NCBI GenBank assembly: GCA_033763775.1
Contig: JANRJW010000008.1
Coordinates: 62,001-126,000, forward strand
DNA: 64,000 nucleotides
Direction: 5' to 3'
Origin: JAJTHB01 sp033763775
GTDB lineage: Bacteria > Pseudomonadota > Alphaproteobacteria > Rickettsiales > SXRF01
How positions within the stretch are numbered: position 1 is the stretch's first letter; every line of letters starts with the position of its first letter. The position numbers and the translations under genes were made by a program. Positions 26,178-35,233 of the stretch are shown piece by piece. The notes beneath the pieces are model-generated. The model ran no database searches, had not been told where the DNA came from, and saw nothing but the letters and a program-made list of their open reading frames with translations.

Positions 26178-27380
26178 CTAAAACTTCATTTTGCTGAAAG
26201 ATTCATACAATGGACCGAACACCGCAGCAATCACCCAGAAGATGATAATCCCCATCACCACCGTCAGCGCCGGTTGAATCATACCGACCATCGCGTCGAC
26301 CGCGTCGTTCACCTCGCGGTTATAGAAAAAGTTGATGTTCTCCAGCGCTTCGGTCATGTTGCCGCTATCCTCGCCCACCTTGAACATACGGATGACGAGA
26401 TTGGGAAACTGGTTAGAAATACGCAGGCTCGCGGTCAAAGAATTGCCCTCGGTGACGTTAGTTTTCACCAGATCAATTGATTCACGCAGCACGCGGTTGG
26501 ATACGACACCTTTCGCCGCTTCCAGTGAGTCGAGAATATCGATGCCGCTGTTGAACATCACCGAGAAAAAGTGTGTGAAGCGCGCCATGTCAATTTTTCT
26601 GACGACGGGGCCTATGACAGGGGTTTTCAGCATGATCGCATCCACGCGATACGCAAATCCCTCAGACGCGCGATACCCAACAAAGAGACCAATCACCAGC
26701 AATAGTGGTGTACCGAGAATGTAATACCAATGATGCTCAAATGCGGATGAAACAGCAATCAGAGCGCGTGTATGCAGTGGAATTTCAAACCCCTGCGAAA
26801 TGATGAAGTCAACCAGCTTAGGCACCACCGCCATCATCAGTACCGAGACGACAAGGCAGATGACGATAATCAGCGCAATCGGGTAACGCGTGGCTTTTTT
26901 TACCTTGCGGCGTATTTCAGCAGACCATTTAAGATGATCGCACAGATGCGTGAATGATTCGGCAAGATTCCCCGTTTTCTCGCCCGCCGCAATCAGCCCC
27001 ACGAAAACATCATTGAAGACCTTCGGATACGCCGCCAGCGCTTTGGACAGAATCGTGCCGTTCTTAACAGCCTCGTAAACACCCGTCAGTACATCACGCA
27101 GCTTGTCGGATTCCGTTGAATCACGCACATCTGCCAGCGCATCATGCAGCGGCACCCCCGCACGATCCAGCTGCTCGAGATGCATACAAAGAATGATCAT
27201 ATCTTTAAGTTTAATGCTGCCAAAGCGCGAGGAGCGCTTCGCCGCCACTTCGCGAGCCTCCACCAGATCCAGCCCAAGCTGCTTAAGGCGAGCCTCTAAA
27301 TCCAGCTCGTTATCCGCCACTACCACGCCGCGCATCTTGCGGCCAAGATCGTTGATTGCAACATAGTTGAAGGCGGGCAT
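26178..27380 (-). CDS. Type IV pilus/T2SS inner-membrane platform protein PilC/GspF family
   Basis: This 400-residue protein has two T2SSF domains (about 65-190 and 270-390) and three membrane segments. Conserved parts include the EQLDRAGVPLHDALADV start of the first domain, FVGLIAAGEKTGNLAESF, ARFTHFFSVMFNSGIDILDSLE and FKVGEDSGNMTEALENI. In MSHA loci the equivalent is MshG. It lies one base after the PilB-type ATPase gene, so the motor and its membrane platform are co-expressed. Confidence 0.93.
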   Translation of the reverse strand: MPAFNYVAINDLGRKMRGVVVADNELDLEARLKQLGLDLVEAREVAAKRSSRFGSIKLKDMIILCMHLEQLDRAGVPLHDALADVRDSTESDKLRDVLTGVYEAVKNGTILSKALAAYPKVFNDVFVGLIAAGEKTGNLAESFTHLCDHLKWSAEIRRKVKKATRYPIALIIVICLVVSVLMMAVVPKLVDFIISQGFEIPLHTRALIAVSSAFEHHWYYILGTPLLLVIGLFVGYRASEGFAYRVDAIMLKTPVIGPVVRKIDMARFTHFFSVMFNSGIDILDSLEAAKGVVSNRVLRESIDLVKTNVTEGNSLTASLRISNQFPNLVIRMFKVGEDSGNMTEALENINFFYNREVNDAVDAMVGMIQPALTVVMGIIIFWVIAAVFGPLYESFSKMKF

Positions 27381-27381
27381 A

Positions 27382-29199
27382 TCAGAGCCTGTCGGTCAGA
27401 TCGATGGTGTTAATCAGTTCACTTAAGGTAATTTCACCAGCAAGCACTTTATTGATGCCGTCCTGCTGCATGGTAATAAATCCGTTAGCGAGCGCATAAT
27501 CCATCATGGTTTTGCGCGTGGCATGCGTAGAAATCAGCTCCTCCATACCGCGATCCAGACGGAGAATTTCAACAATCGCGGTTCGCCCTTTATAGCCTTT
27601 TTGCTTGCAATGGTAACAGCCCGCCGCCTCATAAACCTGCGCTCCTGCCGCCGAATCCACGCCCAAAACCTTACATTCTTCAGCCGTAGCAGGACGAGGT
27701 TTTCGACAATGCGGGCATAGCTTACGAGCGAGACGTTGTGCCAGACAACCAATCAGCGAGGTTGAAAGCAGATGCGCCGGCACCCCAATATCGCCCAGCC
27801 TCGGAATAGCGCCCAGCGCATCATTGGTGTGCAGCGTGGTGTAGACCTGATGGCCAGTGAGTGCGGCGCGTACCGCCATCAGCGCGGTGTCTTCATCGCG
27901 CACCTCACCGACGAAGATAATATCGGGATCTTGGCGCATCAGCGATTTAATGCCATTGAGGAAATCCATGCCCGAACCTTCGCGCACGTTGCTCTGGCGA
28001 ATCAGCGGCAGCTGGTATTCCACCGGGTCTTCCAGCGTCATGATGTTGGTATCGATATTATTAATATAGGAAAGAATCGAATAAAGCGTGGTGGTTTTAC
28101 CGCTACCGGTGGGGCCGGTAACGATAATGATGCCTTCCGGACGCATCAGCAGCTTTTTCAGCACGCCGATATTATGCTCTGAGAAACCAAGGCTCTCGAG
28201 CGGCACCAGCGATTTGGTTTTATCGAGCAGACGCATCACGATATTTTCGCCGTGAATCGTCGGCTGAGTGGCCACACGAAAATCAACATCGCGGCCAAGG
28301 ACATTATAGGAAATACGGCCATCCTGCGGGTTGCGCGTTTCGGCAATGTTCATGCCCGACATAATCTTAATACGCACCACCATCGCCGACCAGTAATCAC
28401 GGTGGAAGGAGCGCACCTGTACCATCTGGCCATCAATGCGGTAGCGCAGGCGAAGGAAGGTGCCTTCCGGCTCGAAGTGAATATCAGAAGCGCCTTGCTT
28501 AATGGCATCGACCAGCAGCGCATTCACCAGACGCACGGTAGGATTAACATAGCCCTCCTGACGGCCATCGAGCTTGCTGGTGTGGTCGCGGATGCCGGTT
28601 TCAATTTCTCTTAAAATACCATCAACCGAAATTTCATAATCGTAGTACTGGTCGATCAGTTCGAGAATTTCAGAGTCGGTACAATAAATCGGCACAATTT
28701 TAGTATTGCGCGGCATGTGGCGGCGCACCTGATCGATCGCGAGCACGTTATACACGTCGGCCATCGCCAGCTGCAGCACGTCTTCTTTATAGCTCACCGG
28801 TATCACCTTGTGGCGCTGAGCTATTTCTTTTGGAACACGGCGCACCACCGCCGCATCAAGCATGCTGACTTTAGGATCAAATTTTTCCGTGCCGGATGAT
28901 TCCGCCAATACCTCGCCGAGGGCAGATTCGGTAATGAAACCCATCTCAACAAGTATAGCGCCCAGCAGTTTTTTGGTTGATTTCTGTTCCGTCAGCGCAA
29001 TCTGCAGCTGGTCGGAAGAGATAAGCCCAAGGCTAACCAGCTTCTCGCCTAGGCGCTGCGGCGGCTTAGCAGGTTTATTAGCTTCAGCATCAACCTCGCT
29101 CTGGGCAAGATCATCCTGCCCGGATGCCGGCGTAAGCGTCGCTTCCATCTCGGGAGGCGGCGCTGGAGGCTGCGGTGGGATTGATTGACCAAGTTTCAT
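27382..29199 (-). CDS. Pilus assembly ATPase PilB/MshE (GspE family)
   Basis: About 605 residues. The N-terminal MshEN-type domain (about 50-110, LGEKLVSLGLISSDQLQIALTEQ) can bind cyclic-di-GMP in some family members. The ATPase core has Walker A GPTGSGKTTTLYS, TLEDPVEYQLP, Walker B DPDIIFVGEVRDEDTA and TTLHTNDALGAIPRL. A tetracysteine zinc motif (LCPHC...CYHC) follows. This ATPase powers pilin polymerisation. I prefer ATG 29199 (MKLGQSIPP); the frame is open to 29253 but that part is not protein-like. It is the first gene of the opposite-strand pilus operon. Confidence 0.93.
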   Translation of the reverse strand: MKLGQSIPPQPPAPPPEMEATLTPASGQDDLAQSEVDAEANKPAKPPQRLGEKLVSLGLISSDQLQIALTEQKSTKKLLGAILVEMGFITESALGEVLAESSGTEKFDPKVSMLDAAVVRRVPKEIAQRHKVIPVSYKEDVLQLAMADVYNVLAIDQVRRHMPRNTKIVPIYCTDSEILELIDQYYDYEISVDGILREIETGIRDHTSKLDGRQEGYVNPTVRLVNALLVDAIKQGASDIHFEPEGTFLRLRYRIDGQMVQVRSFHRDYWSAMVVRIKIMSGMNIAETRNPQDGRISYNVLGRDVDFRVATQPTIHGENIVMRLLDKTKSLVPLESLGFSEHNIGVLKKLLMRPEGIIIVTGPTGSGKTTTLYSILSYINNIDTNIMTLEDPVEYQLPLIRQSNVREGSGMDFLNGIKSLMRQDPDIIFVGEVRDEDTALMAVRAALTGHQVYTTLHTNDALGAIPRLGDIGVPAHLLSTSLIGCLAQRLARKLCPHCRKPRPATAEECKVLGVDSAAGAQVYEAAGCYHCKQKGYKGRTAIVEILRLDRGMEELISTHATRKTMMDYALANGFITMQQDGINKVLAGEITLSELINTIDLTDRL

Positions 29200-29334
29200 A
29201 GATAACGCGCCGGACGACAAATATACGGGCGGCGCAAGACGGCCTCCCACCACACCATTACAACGAAGAAAGATTGATTTTGGGTTAACGTATTGAACGT
29301 TAATTATTTTTATGAAATACAGCCGCCCCTGCCC

Positions 29335-32300
29335 TCAGGCGGCATTTTGCCTTAAGCTGAGCTGTTTCAGGCAATGGTCAATCCAGCATGCTGTGAGCTT
29401 TTCCGCCAGCGATTGCTGCGACAGACGGTCGCGCAGATGCGGCCACGATACCAGATCCAGCGGCTGATCCTGATTAAAACAGGAATAAACATAGCTTTCC
29501 CTGCCGGTTGCGGGATCGACATGCTTCTGCACACATTGCGCACAGATTTCCTTCATCATGCACTGCATCGGGGAATTGATGGATCCGATGGCAGTGTGGG
29601 CGGGATTCAGAAATGGTTTAAGTTCGTGGTGGCGAGCATGTGCGACCGCCGCCATCATGCGGTCAGAGCCGATGACAACCATGTGATTGATAGCCTGGAG
29701 CGCGAGGAAATCTGAGCCCGCGATTGTTTTTTCTGCGTAGGCCTTGATAGCCTCCACGATATTGCCTTGAAACGCCATATCCTGAGGGCGGCGCGGCGAA
29801 AGCAGCGCTTCGTCGCAGCACCACACCACCTGATCTGCCGCGGCCTCGATGTCGTCTATTTTATAGCGGTCGACGGCTTTTTTATAGCCGGCAAAGTAAA
29901 GCACCTTGCAGCCTTGCGCGCGCATCGCTTTGCCGATGGAAAAGAGCACGGCATTACCCAGCCCGCCGCCCACCAGCAGCACATTTTCATCTTTCGGGAT
30001 ATGGGTTGGCGTGCCGGTAGGGCCCATCAGCACCACGGGTTCGCCGGGTTTCAGATAGGCGCATAAATCCGAAGAACCACCCATCTCGAGCACAATGGTG
30101 GCAAGCAGCCCGCGCTTTTTATCCACCCATGCGCCGGTCATGGCGAGGCCTTCCATCGCAAGGGTGGTTGGTAGTTCGCAGCTCGCGGTTCGCAGCGCGT
30201 TTGCTTCAAAATTCTGCAGGCGGTAAAACTGACCGGGCTGGAAATTTTCCGCCGCCAGCGGCGCGTGCACCACCACCTCGACAATATTTGGCGTCAGGCG
30301 GCTGACGGCATGAACCACCGCGCGCAGCTGCTGGTTCATACGTTGTAAGAATTCCTCGCCATTTGCTGCATGTGTGGCCGTCCGGCGCTCAAGCACCGCG
30401 CTCACCACCGGATAGCCCTGCTTGGCGCTGGCCATGGCCTTGACCACATTCCCGGCAAATGACGGGTGCAGATCGCCAAAAAAGCTGATAGCGCGCCCCT
30501 CCTCATCCACCGACATCAGCACGCGCGGCTCATCAGGTTTACAGCTGCGCTCCGGCGAGACAGGGTTTCCCGCAGCATCCACCGCGCGGAAATACCTGCC
30601 ATCCAGCGCAAAGCTCTCCGGCGTTTCGCGCGCAAGCACCGTGTTGGGGCTGGTGCCGGCAGCGATCAGGATAGATCGTGCTGGTAGTGTCACCACATCC
30701 CCGCGAAAGCGGGGATCCTGTAACTTAATTGCAGAGGCAGCGCCAAACTCATCCAGCTCAACGCGCACAGGCTCATAGTTTTCTGCAATGAAAATGCCCT
30801 CTTCGAGCGCTTTTTCCACCTCTTCATGGTTCAGGCGATAGCTTGGCGCATCAATCAAACGTTTGCGATAGACCAGTTTCACACCGCCAAACCGATCCAG
30901 CAGCGACCACACATCCGGTGCTGGCTTTTTCTTTTCCTCGCGAATCTGTTTCGCATGCGAAATGAACTCTTCGGCAATCAGCGTATCTTCCCTGCTCCAG
31001 CTGGCGCGCACCGCCTGCTCGCCGCGCTCGGCCACGAGCGCCTCATAGCGCGCAAGGAATTTTTCGACCTGCACCGGATAATAGGCGAGAATCTCGGTTG
31101 CCGTATCAATCGCGGTCAGACCGCCGCCAATCACCACCGCCGGCAAGCGCACCTGCAGGCTGGCGATGGAATCGCGCTTAGCGGCGCCGGTCAGCTGCAG
31201 CGCCATCAAAAAATCCGAAGCGGCGCGCACGCCGCGCGCCATTGCGCCGGGAATATCGAGCAGGGTCGGCTTGCCCGCGCCCATAGCAAGCGCCACATGA
31301 TCAAACCCCAGCTGCCACGCCTGCTCGGCGGTGATGGTGCCGCCAAAGCGCACCCCGCCAATCATCGCAAATTGCCGCCGGCGCTCGAGCAGCAGGCGAA
31401 TGATTTTGAGATAGTTTTTATCCCAGCGCACGGTGATGCCATATTCCGCCACGCCGCCAAACCCGGCGAGCACGCGCTCATCCAGGGCTTCGTAGAGCTC
31501 ATGGCTGTGCTTAATCGGCGCAAATGACGTGCGCGAACCATCGGGCGACACGCCGGACAGCGATGCTGGCAGCGGCTCGATTTTAAGACCATCAATACCA
31601 ACCACCGTGTGGCCGTCATTCATCAAATGATGTGCGAGTGTGTAGCCTGCTGGCCCAAGCCCGGCCACCAGCACACGCTTGCCACTGTCTGGCTTTGGCA
31701 GCGGGCGGTGAATATTCAGCGGGTTCCAGCGGGTAAGCAGGCTGTAGATTTCAAAGCCATAAGGAAGGCTTAAAATATCGCGCAGCACGTGGGTTTCGGC
31801 TAGCGGAATATTGACTGGTTCCTGCTTCTGGTAAATGCAGGATTTCATGCAATCATTGCAGATGCGGTGGCCGGTGCCAGCACACATCGGGTTATCCACC
31901 ACCACCACCGCCAGCGCGCCCAGCGGCACCGCTTCGGATTTCAGCTGGTTCATCTCTGAGATTTTTTCTTCCAGCGGGCAGCCCGCAAGCGTGATACCGA
32001 GGGCGTTCTTTTTAAACGCGCCGTCCTTTTCTTTCATGCCCTTGCTGCAGCTATCCTTGCCCTGATGATGGCAGATGATGCAGTAATGCGTCTGATCCAG
32101 TGCATGTTTTAAATGGCCACCATCATCGGTGAGTTTAAAGCCGTCGCGCACACGCTGTTTGTGTTTAGGCAGGCGCATAATGGTGACGCCGTCCACCTGC
32201 TCGCTTTCCACTTCGACCAGATGCTCTGGGTCAAGTTTTCGCGGCTGCTTAAACAGCAGGCCGCTTGCATGTTTTTTCTGCCCTGCCTCGGAATAAAGCG

Positions 32301-32805
32301 CCCAGCACGCATAGCGCGCGGCCACCTCCAGTAGCGATTTATGCTGCTCTTCCTGCTCAAGCCAGCCCATCACGATCTTGGCAAAAGAGAGCTCCAGCGT
32401 TTCCGTGGTGGTGTGGGGAATGGGCAGCATGGAAAGCAGCATCTCGCCGTCCACGCGGGCGGCCTCCTCCATTTTCATCGCTTTTGCCGCGCGGCGCTGC
32501 ACAAATAATCGCTTGCAGCGATAAAGCGGCGCCAGCGCATGGTGGCGATCCGCAAGCAGGCGCAGCTCCTCTTTCACGCCGAAAAGTTCGGCAATAAAGT
32601 CTTCAGTAAAGGGCGCAAGTTCGATCAGCAGCTGCGAGTGGTCTTTGCCCTCCAACTTCTCTGGCGCGGCGCGCGCGGCGAGCAGGCGATTATAGAGCGC
32701 AAGGTCGTGCTGCTTCAGCGCCGCCACAAAAGCACCATCGAGCCTTACCAGCCCCGAATGCTGGTAGAGATCCTCAAAACTCAGCTGGTAGCGGTCAAGG
32801 TTCAT
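29335..32805 (-). CDS. Large multidomain flavin/iron-sulfur oxidoreductase in the sulfate operon
   Basis: 1156 residues. The N-terminal part (about 1-370) has clustered cysteines (HYCIICHHQGKDSC, then CAGTGHRICNDCMKSC) of iron-sulfur type. The middle (about 375-820) is a glutamate-synthase-beta-like pyridine-nucleotide oxidoreductase with GKRVLVAGLGPAGYTLAHHL. The C-terminal part (about 830-1060) is a ferredoxin-reductase/PyrK-like FAD-NAD module (QPGQFYRLQNF, VGGGLGNAVLFS) ending in another cysteine cluster (CMMKEICAQCVQKH). It overlaps cysNC by four bases. I infer that it feeds electrons to sulfite reductase, since no CysJ is present. A palindromic repeat is translated in frame near residues 695-703 (QDPRFRGD). 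Confidence 0.75.
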   Translation of the reverse strand: MNLDRYQLSFEDLYQHSGLVRLDGAFVAALKQHDLALYNRLLAARAAPEKLEGKDHSQLLIELAPFTEDFIAELFGVKEELRLLADRHHALAPLYRCKRLFVQRRAAKAMKMEEAARVDGEMLLSMLPIPHTTTETLELSFAKIVMGWLEQEEQHKSLLEVAARYACWALYSEAGQKKHASGLLFKQPRKLDPEHLVEVESEQVDGVTIMRLPKHKQRVRDGFKLTDDGGHLKHALDQTHYCIICHHQGKDSCSKGMKEKDGAFKKNALGITLAGCPLEEKISEMNQLKSEAVPLGALAVVVVDNPMCAGTGHRICNDCMKSCIYQKQEPVNIPLAETHVLRDILSLPYGFEIYSLLTRWNPLNIHRPLPKPDSGKRVLVAGLGPAGYTLAHHLMNDGHTVVGIDGLKIEPLPASLSGVSPDGSRTSFAPIKHSHELYEALDERVLAGFGGVAEYGITVRWDKNYLKIIRLLLERRRQFAMIGGVRFGGTITAEQAWQLGFDHVALAMGAGKPTLLDIPGAMARGVRAASDFLMALQLTGAAKRDSIASLQVRLPAVVIGGGLTAIDTATEILAYYPVQVEKFLARYEALVAERGEQAVRASWSREDTLIAEEFISHAKQIREEKKKPAPDVWSLLDRFGGVKLVYRKRLIDAPSYRLNHEEVEKALEEGIFIAENYEPVRVELDEFGAASAIKLQDPRFRGDVVTLPARSILIAAGTSPNTVLARETPESFALDGRYFRAVDAAGNPVSPERSCKPDEPRVLMSVDEEGRAISFFGDLHPSFAGNVVKAMASAKQGYPVVSAVLERRTATHAANGEEFLQRMNQQLRAVVHAVSRLTPNIVEVVVHAPLAAENFQPGQFYRLQNFEANALRTASCELPTTLAMEGLAMTGAWVDKKRGLLATIVLEMGGSSDLCAYLKPGEPVVLMGPTGTPTHIPKDENVLLVGGGLGNAVLFSIGKAMRAQGCKVLYFAGYKKAVDRYKIDDIEAAADQVVWCCDEALLSPRRPQDMAFQGNIVEAIKAYAEKTIAGSDFLALQAINHMVVIGSDRMMAAVAHARHHELKPFLNPAHTAIGSINSPMQCMMKEICAQCVQKHVDPATGRESYVYSCFNQDQPLDLVSWPHLRDRLSQQSLAEKLTACWIDHCLKQLSLRQNAA
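30697..30720. repeat. Half palindromic element translated inside the oxidoreductase gene
   Basis: ATCCCCGCGAAAGCGGGGAT followed by CCTG is the stem of the GTCAT-type element seen between genes at 44-70, 47129-47155 and 56440-56466. On the coding strand it gives the peptide QDPRFRGD in frame, between a strand ending IKL and VVTLPARS. The hairpin can form in DNA and mRNA. Confidence 0.8.
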
Positions 32806-34655
32806 GGTAGTCGCGCGTGTTTTTCAATATAGCTGCAGAGCACATCTATGGCGTTTTGCGCGTTCATGGCCTCGGTGTCAATCACCAATTCGGCATCCTG
32901 CGGGGGTTCATAAGGCGCGCTGATGCCGGTAAATTCCTTAATATCGCCCTCTCTGGCGCGCCGGTAAAGCCCCTTGGCATCACGCTTCTGGCACGCTTCA
33001 AGCGAGGCGCTGACATGCACCAGATGAAACCGCGAAGGCGCCGCCGAGCGAGCGCTGGCGCGATCTTTGGCCGTGGGAGAAATGAAAGCGGCAATGGTAA
33101 TCAGCCCGGCCTCGGCCATCAGCGCCGCCACCTCGCCACTTCTGCGAATATTTTCACTGCGATCCTGCGGCGAAAAGCCAAGGTCGCGGCAAAGACCAGC
33201 GCGCAGGTGATCGCCGTCAAGGATTGTCACCTGATAGCCCTTATCAAACAGCTGCCGTGCGGCGCCGCTTGCCAGCGTGGATTTACCGGAAGCAGATAGA
33301 CCGGTAAGCCACACCACCAGCCCCTGATGGCCAGATTTTGCTTCGCGCTCAGCGGTGCTGATGGGCAGGCTGGCGGCGTACAGATTTGAGGATTTGGGCA
33401 CCTGGTTTGCCGCGCGCAGATCCGCAAAGCCGTGGGTGGCGATGGTACCGCCGCCAACTATCACACCGCCGCGGATAATCGCCATGCGGCCAAGGCTGCT
33501 CGGTGCATCTTCCAGCACCAATACATGACGTGTGCGCAGCACGATTTGAGCTATCTCGCCGTAAGCGACCTGCTCGCCGCCCGGCGCTGGTGCCTGCGAC
33601 ATGGCATCATAGCGCTGCTCAATGGCGGTGATGTCAGCGCTGGTTCTTGCGGTTCCAATCTCGATGGTGATCGTCTCGCCCAGCGCAAGCGGCGAGCCGC
33701 CCAGCCAGAAAATACGCGCGCGAAAACGGTTGCCCACCAGCGGCGGCGCCTTATCGCAGGTCAGCACCATGCCGCGCTCGGCTAGCACCGGCTCAGCCAG
33801 CGTGATCACCGCCGCTTCGCCAGCGGCGGCGCTGGCGGCTTTTTCTTTCGGCCAGCTTTCAATGCTGGCGAGCGTCGCACGCGCGCCGGAAGGAAGCAGG
33901 GTGAGCGCCTCGCCCACGCGCATCTGGCCACTTGCCACGCGCACCGCCAAGAGCCGCTTATCTTCACGGCGATACACATCCTGCACCAGCGCGCGCAGCG
34001 GCGCTTCGCTCGGCGGCAAATGGGGCGAGAGCGCAAACATCGCATCAATGAGCGGCTCGCCGCGATACCATGGCATGTGTGCGGATGGCTGAGTGAGACC
34101 CTCGCCGCTTTGCGCCGCCACAGGGATGGCCGCTGCCACCGAAAGCCCTGCCTGCTCGCCGTAAGCGGTCATTTGCTGCGCCAGCTCGCGGTAGCGCGCC
34201 TCCTGATAGCCTACCTTATCCATTTTATTGATGACCAGTATAAGCTGGCGGATACCAAGCAGCTGAAGCAGCAATGTGTGGCGGCGTGTCTGCTCGCTGA
34301 TGCCCTCCGCCGCATCGATCACGAGCAGCGCGCCATCGGCCGCATGCGCGCCGGTAATCATATTTTTGAGCAGTTCGTGGTGGCCAGGCGCATCCATGAG
34401 CGTGATCTGGCCGCGCGGGGTTTTCAGCACAATATGCGCGGTCTCCAGTGTAATGCCCTGCGCACGCTCCACGCGCAGCGCATCCATCACAAATGCCCAT
34501 TCAAACGGCATGCCGCGCGCCGCGCAGGATACGCGTACCGCCTCAATTTTTTCTTCAGGCAGCAGCCCCAGCGCCTGCATTAGCCGGCCGATCAGGGTGG
34601 ATTTTCCGTGGTCGACATGCCCTGCCACCACCAGCTTGAGAGAAAGAAAATCCAT
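32802..34655 (-). CDS. cysNC: Sulfate adenylyltransferase subunit 1 / APS kinase fusion CysN-CysC
   Basis: 617 residues. The N-terminal 430 are the CysN GTPase: GHVDHGKSTLIGRL (G1), the DAPGHHELLKNMITGA block (G3) and INKMDKVGY (G4). The C-terminal 180 are APS kinase with its own P-loop GLSASGKSTL, LDGDHLRAGLCRDLGFS and RSENIRRSGEVA. CysN with CysD makes APS from sulfate and ATP at the cost of GTP; the kinase half makes PAPS. The fusion is common in proteobacteria. Four-base overlap with the downstream oxidoreductase gene. Confidence 0.95.
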   Translation of the reverse strand: MDFLSLKLVVAGHVDHGKSTLIGRLMQALGLLPEEKIEAVRVSCAARGMPFEWAFVMDALRVERAQGITLETAHIVLKTPRGQITLMDAPGHHELLKNMITGAHAADGALLVIDAAEGISEQTRRHTLLLQLLGIRQLILVINKMDKVGYQEARYRELAQQMTAYGEQAGLSVAAAIPVAAQSGEGLTQPSAHMPWYRGEPLIDAMFALSPHLPPSEAPLRALVQDVYRREDKRLLAVRVASGQMRVGEALTLLPSGARATLASIESWPKEKAASAAAGEAAVITLAEPVLAERGMVLTCDKAPPLVGNRFRARIFWLGGSPLALGETITIEIGTARTSADITAIEQRYDAMSQAPAPGGEQVAYGEIAQIVLRTRHVLVLEDAPSSLGRMAIIRGGVIVGGGTIATHGFADLRAANQVPKSSNLYAASLPISTAEREAKSGHQGLVVWLTGLSASGKSTLASGAARQLFDKGYQVTILDGDHLRAGLCRDLGFSPQDRSENIRRSGEVAALMAEAGLITIAAFISPTAKDRASARSAAPSRFHLVHVSASLEACQKRDAKGLYRRAREGDIKEFTGISAPYEPPQDAELVIDTEAMNAQNAIDVLCSYIEKHARLP

Positions 34656-34661
34656 CGCTGA

Positions 34662-35144
34662 TTACTGATTCAGACCATCAAGCGACTGGGTAATGCGGCG
34701 CACATCTTCGGCAATCAGATCGCTTATCTGTTTTTTTGTGGCATCATCGCAGCGCTCATCCTTCATCGCATCCGCCAGCATGTTCTGCGCAAGCCCATGC
34801 AGCACGCCCGCATAAGCCACCTGCACATCGCTTTTCATGTGGCGGCGCTGCTGCTCGAGTATCAGCTGGTAGCGTCCCTGCCACGCCACACCGCACCACT
34901 GCGCAAGCCCAGACTCGCCGCCTTTATCGATAATGTAGTTTGCCTGTTCGCGGGTGATCGGCATGGTGGTTCGCTCGCGCTCGTCTTTGGGCTGAACCGG
35001 CTTTCCCTCTGAATCCACTGCTTTGCCCCAGAAGCTTTCCAGCGTGAGTGTCATCATGTGGTTTTTTTCCTGCTGGGAAAAAAGATCCGCGGCCATGGCG
35101 GGGGTGGGCATAAGTAGCGGGAGTAGGAAAAAGAATTTCTTCAT
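34662..35144 (-). CDS. Hypothetical exported protein within the cys operon
   Basis: This 160-residue protein has a clear signal peptide (KKFFFLLPLLMPTPAMA) and a helical mature domain. Two cysteines (in LAQWCGVAW and KDERCDDA) might pair. No family recognised. It sits between cysD and cysNC on the same strand, only six bases before cysNC. The location suggests, but does not show, a role linked to sulfate uptake or envelope stress. Confidence 0.6.
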   Translation of the reverse strand: MKKFFFLLPLLMPTPAMAADLFSQQEKNHMMTLTLESFWGKAVDSEGKPVQPKDERERTTMPITREQANYIIDKGGESGLAQWCGVAWQGRYQLILEQQRRHMKSDVQVAYAGVLHGLAQNMLADAMKDERCDDATKKQISDLIAEDVRRITQSLDGLNQ

Positions 35145-35164
35145 GATCGATCCTTATGATTGCA

Positions 35165-35233
35165 TGGATCCCCCTTCGCTAAAGCTTCGGAGGATGACAG
35201 GAGCCTGGCGCAGCGAAGCTGCGAAGGCTGCTG
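35165..35233. repeat. Palindromic repeat abutting the cysD stop codon
   Basis: The stretch contains CTTCGCTAAAGCTTCGGAGG followed by GATGACAGGAGCC and GCGCAGCGAAGCTGCGAAGG, with several short inverted pairs around CTTCG/CGAAG. The GATGACA edge recalls the other GTCAT/ATGAC-bounded elements. It separates cysD from the downstream exported-protein gene and could act as an mRNA hairpin in the operon. Confidence 0.55.
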
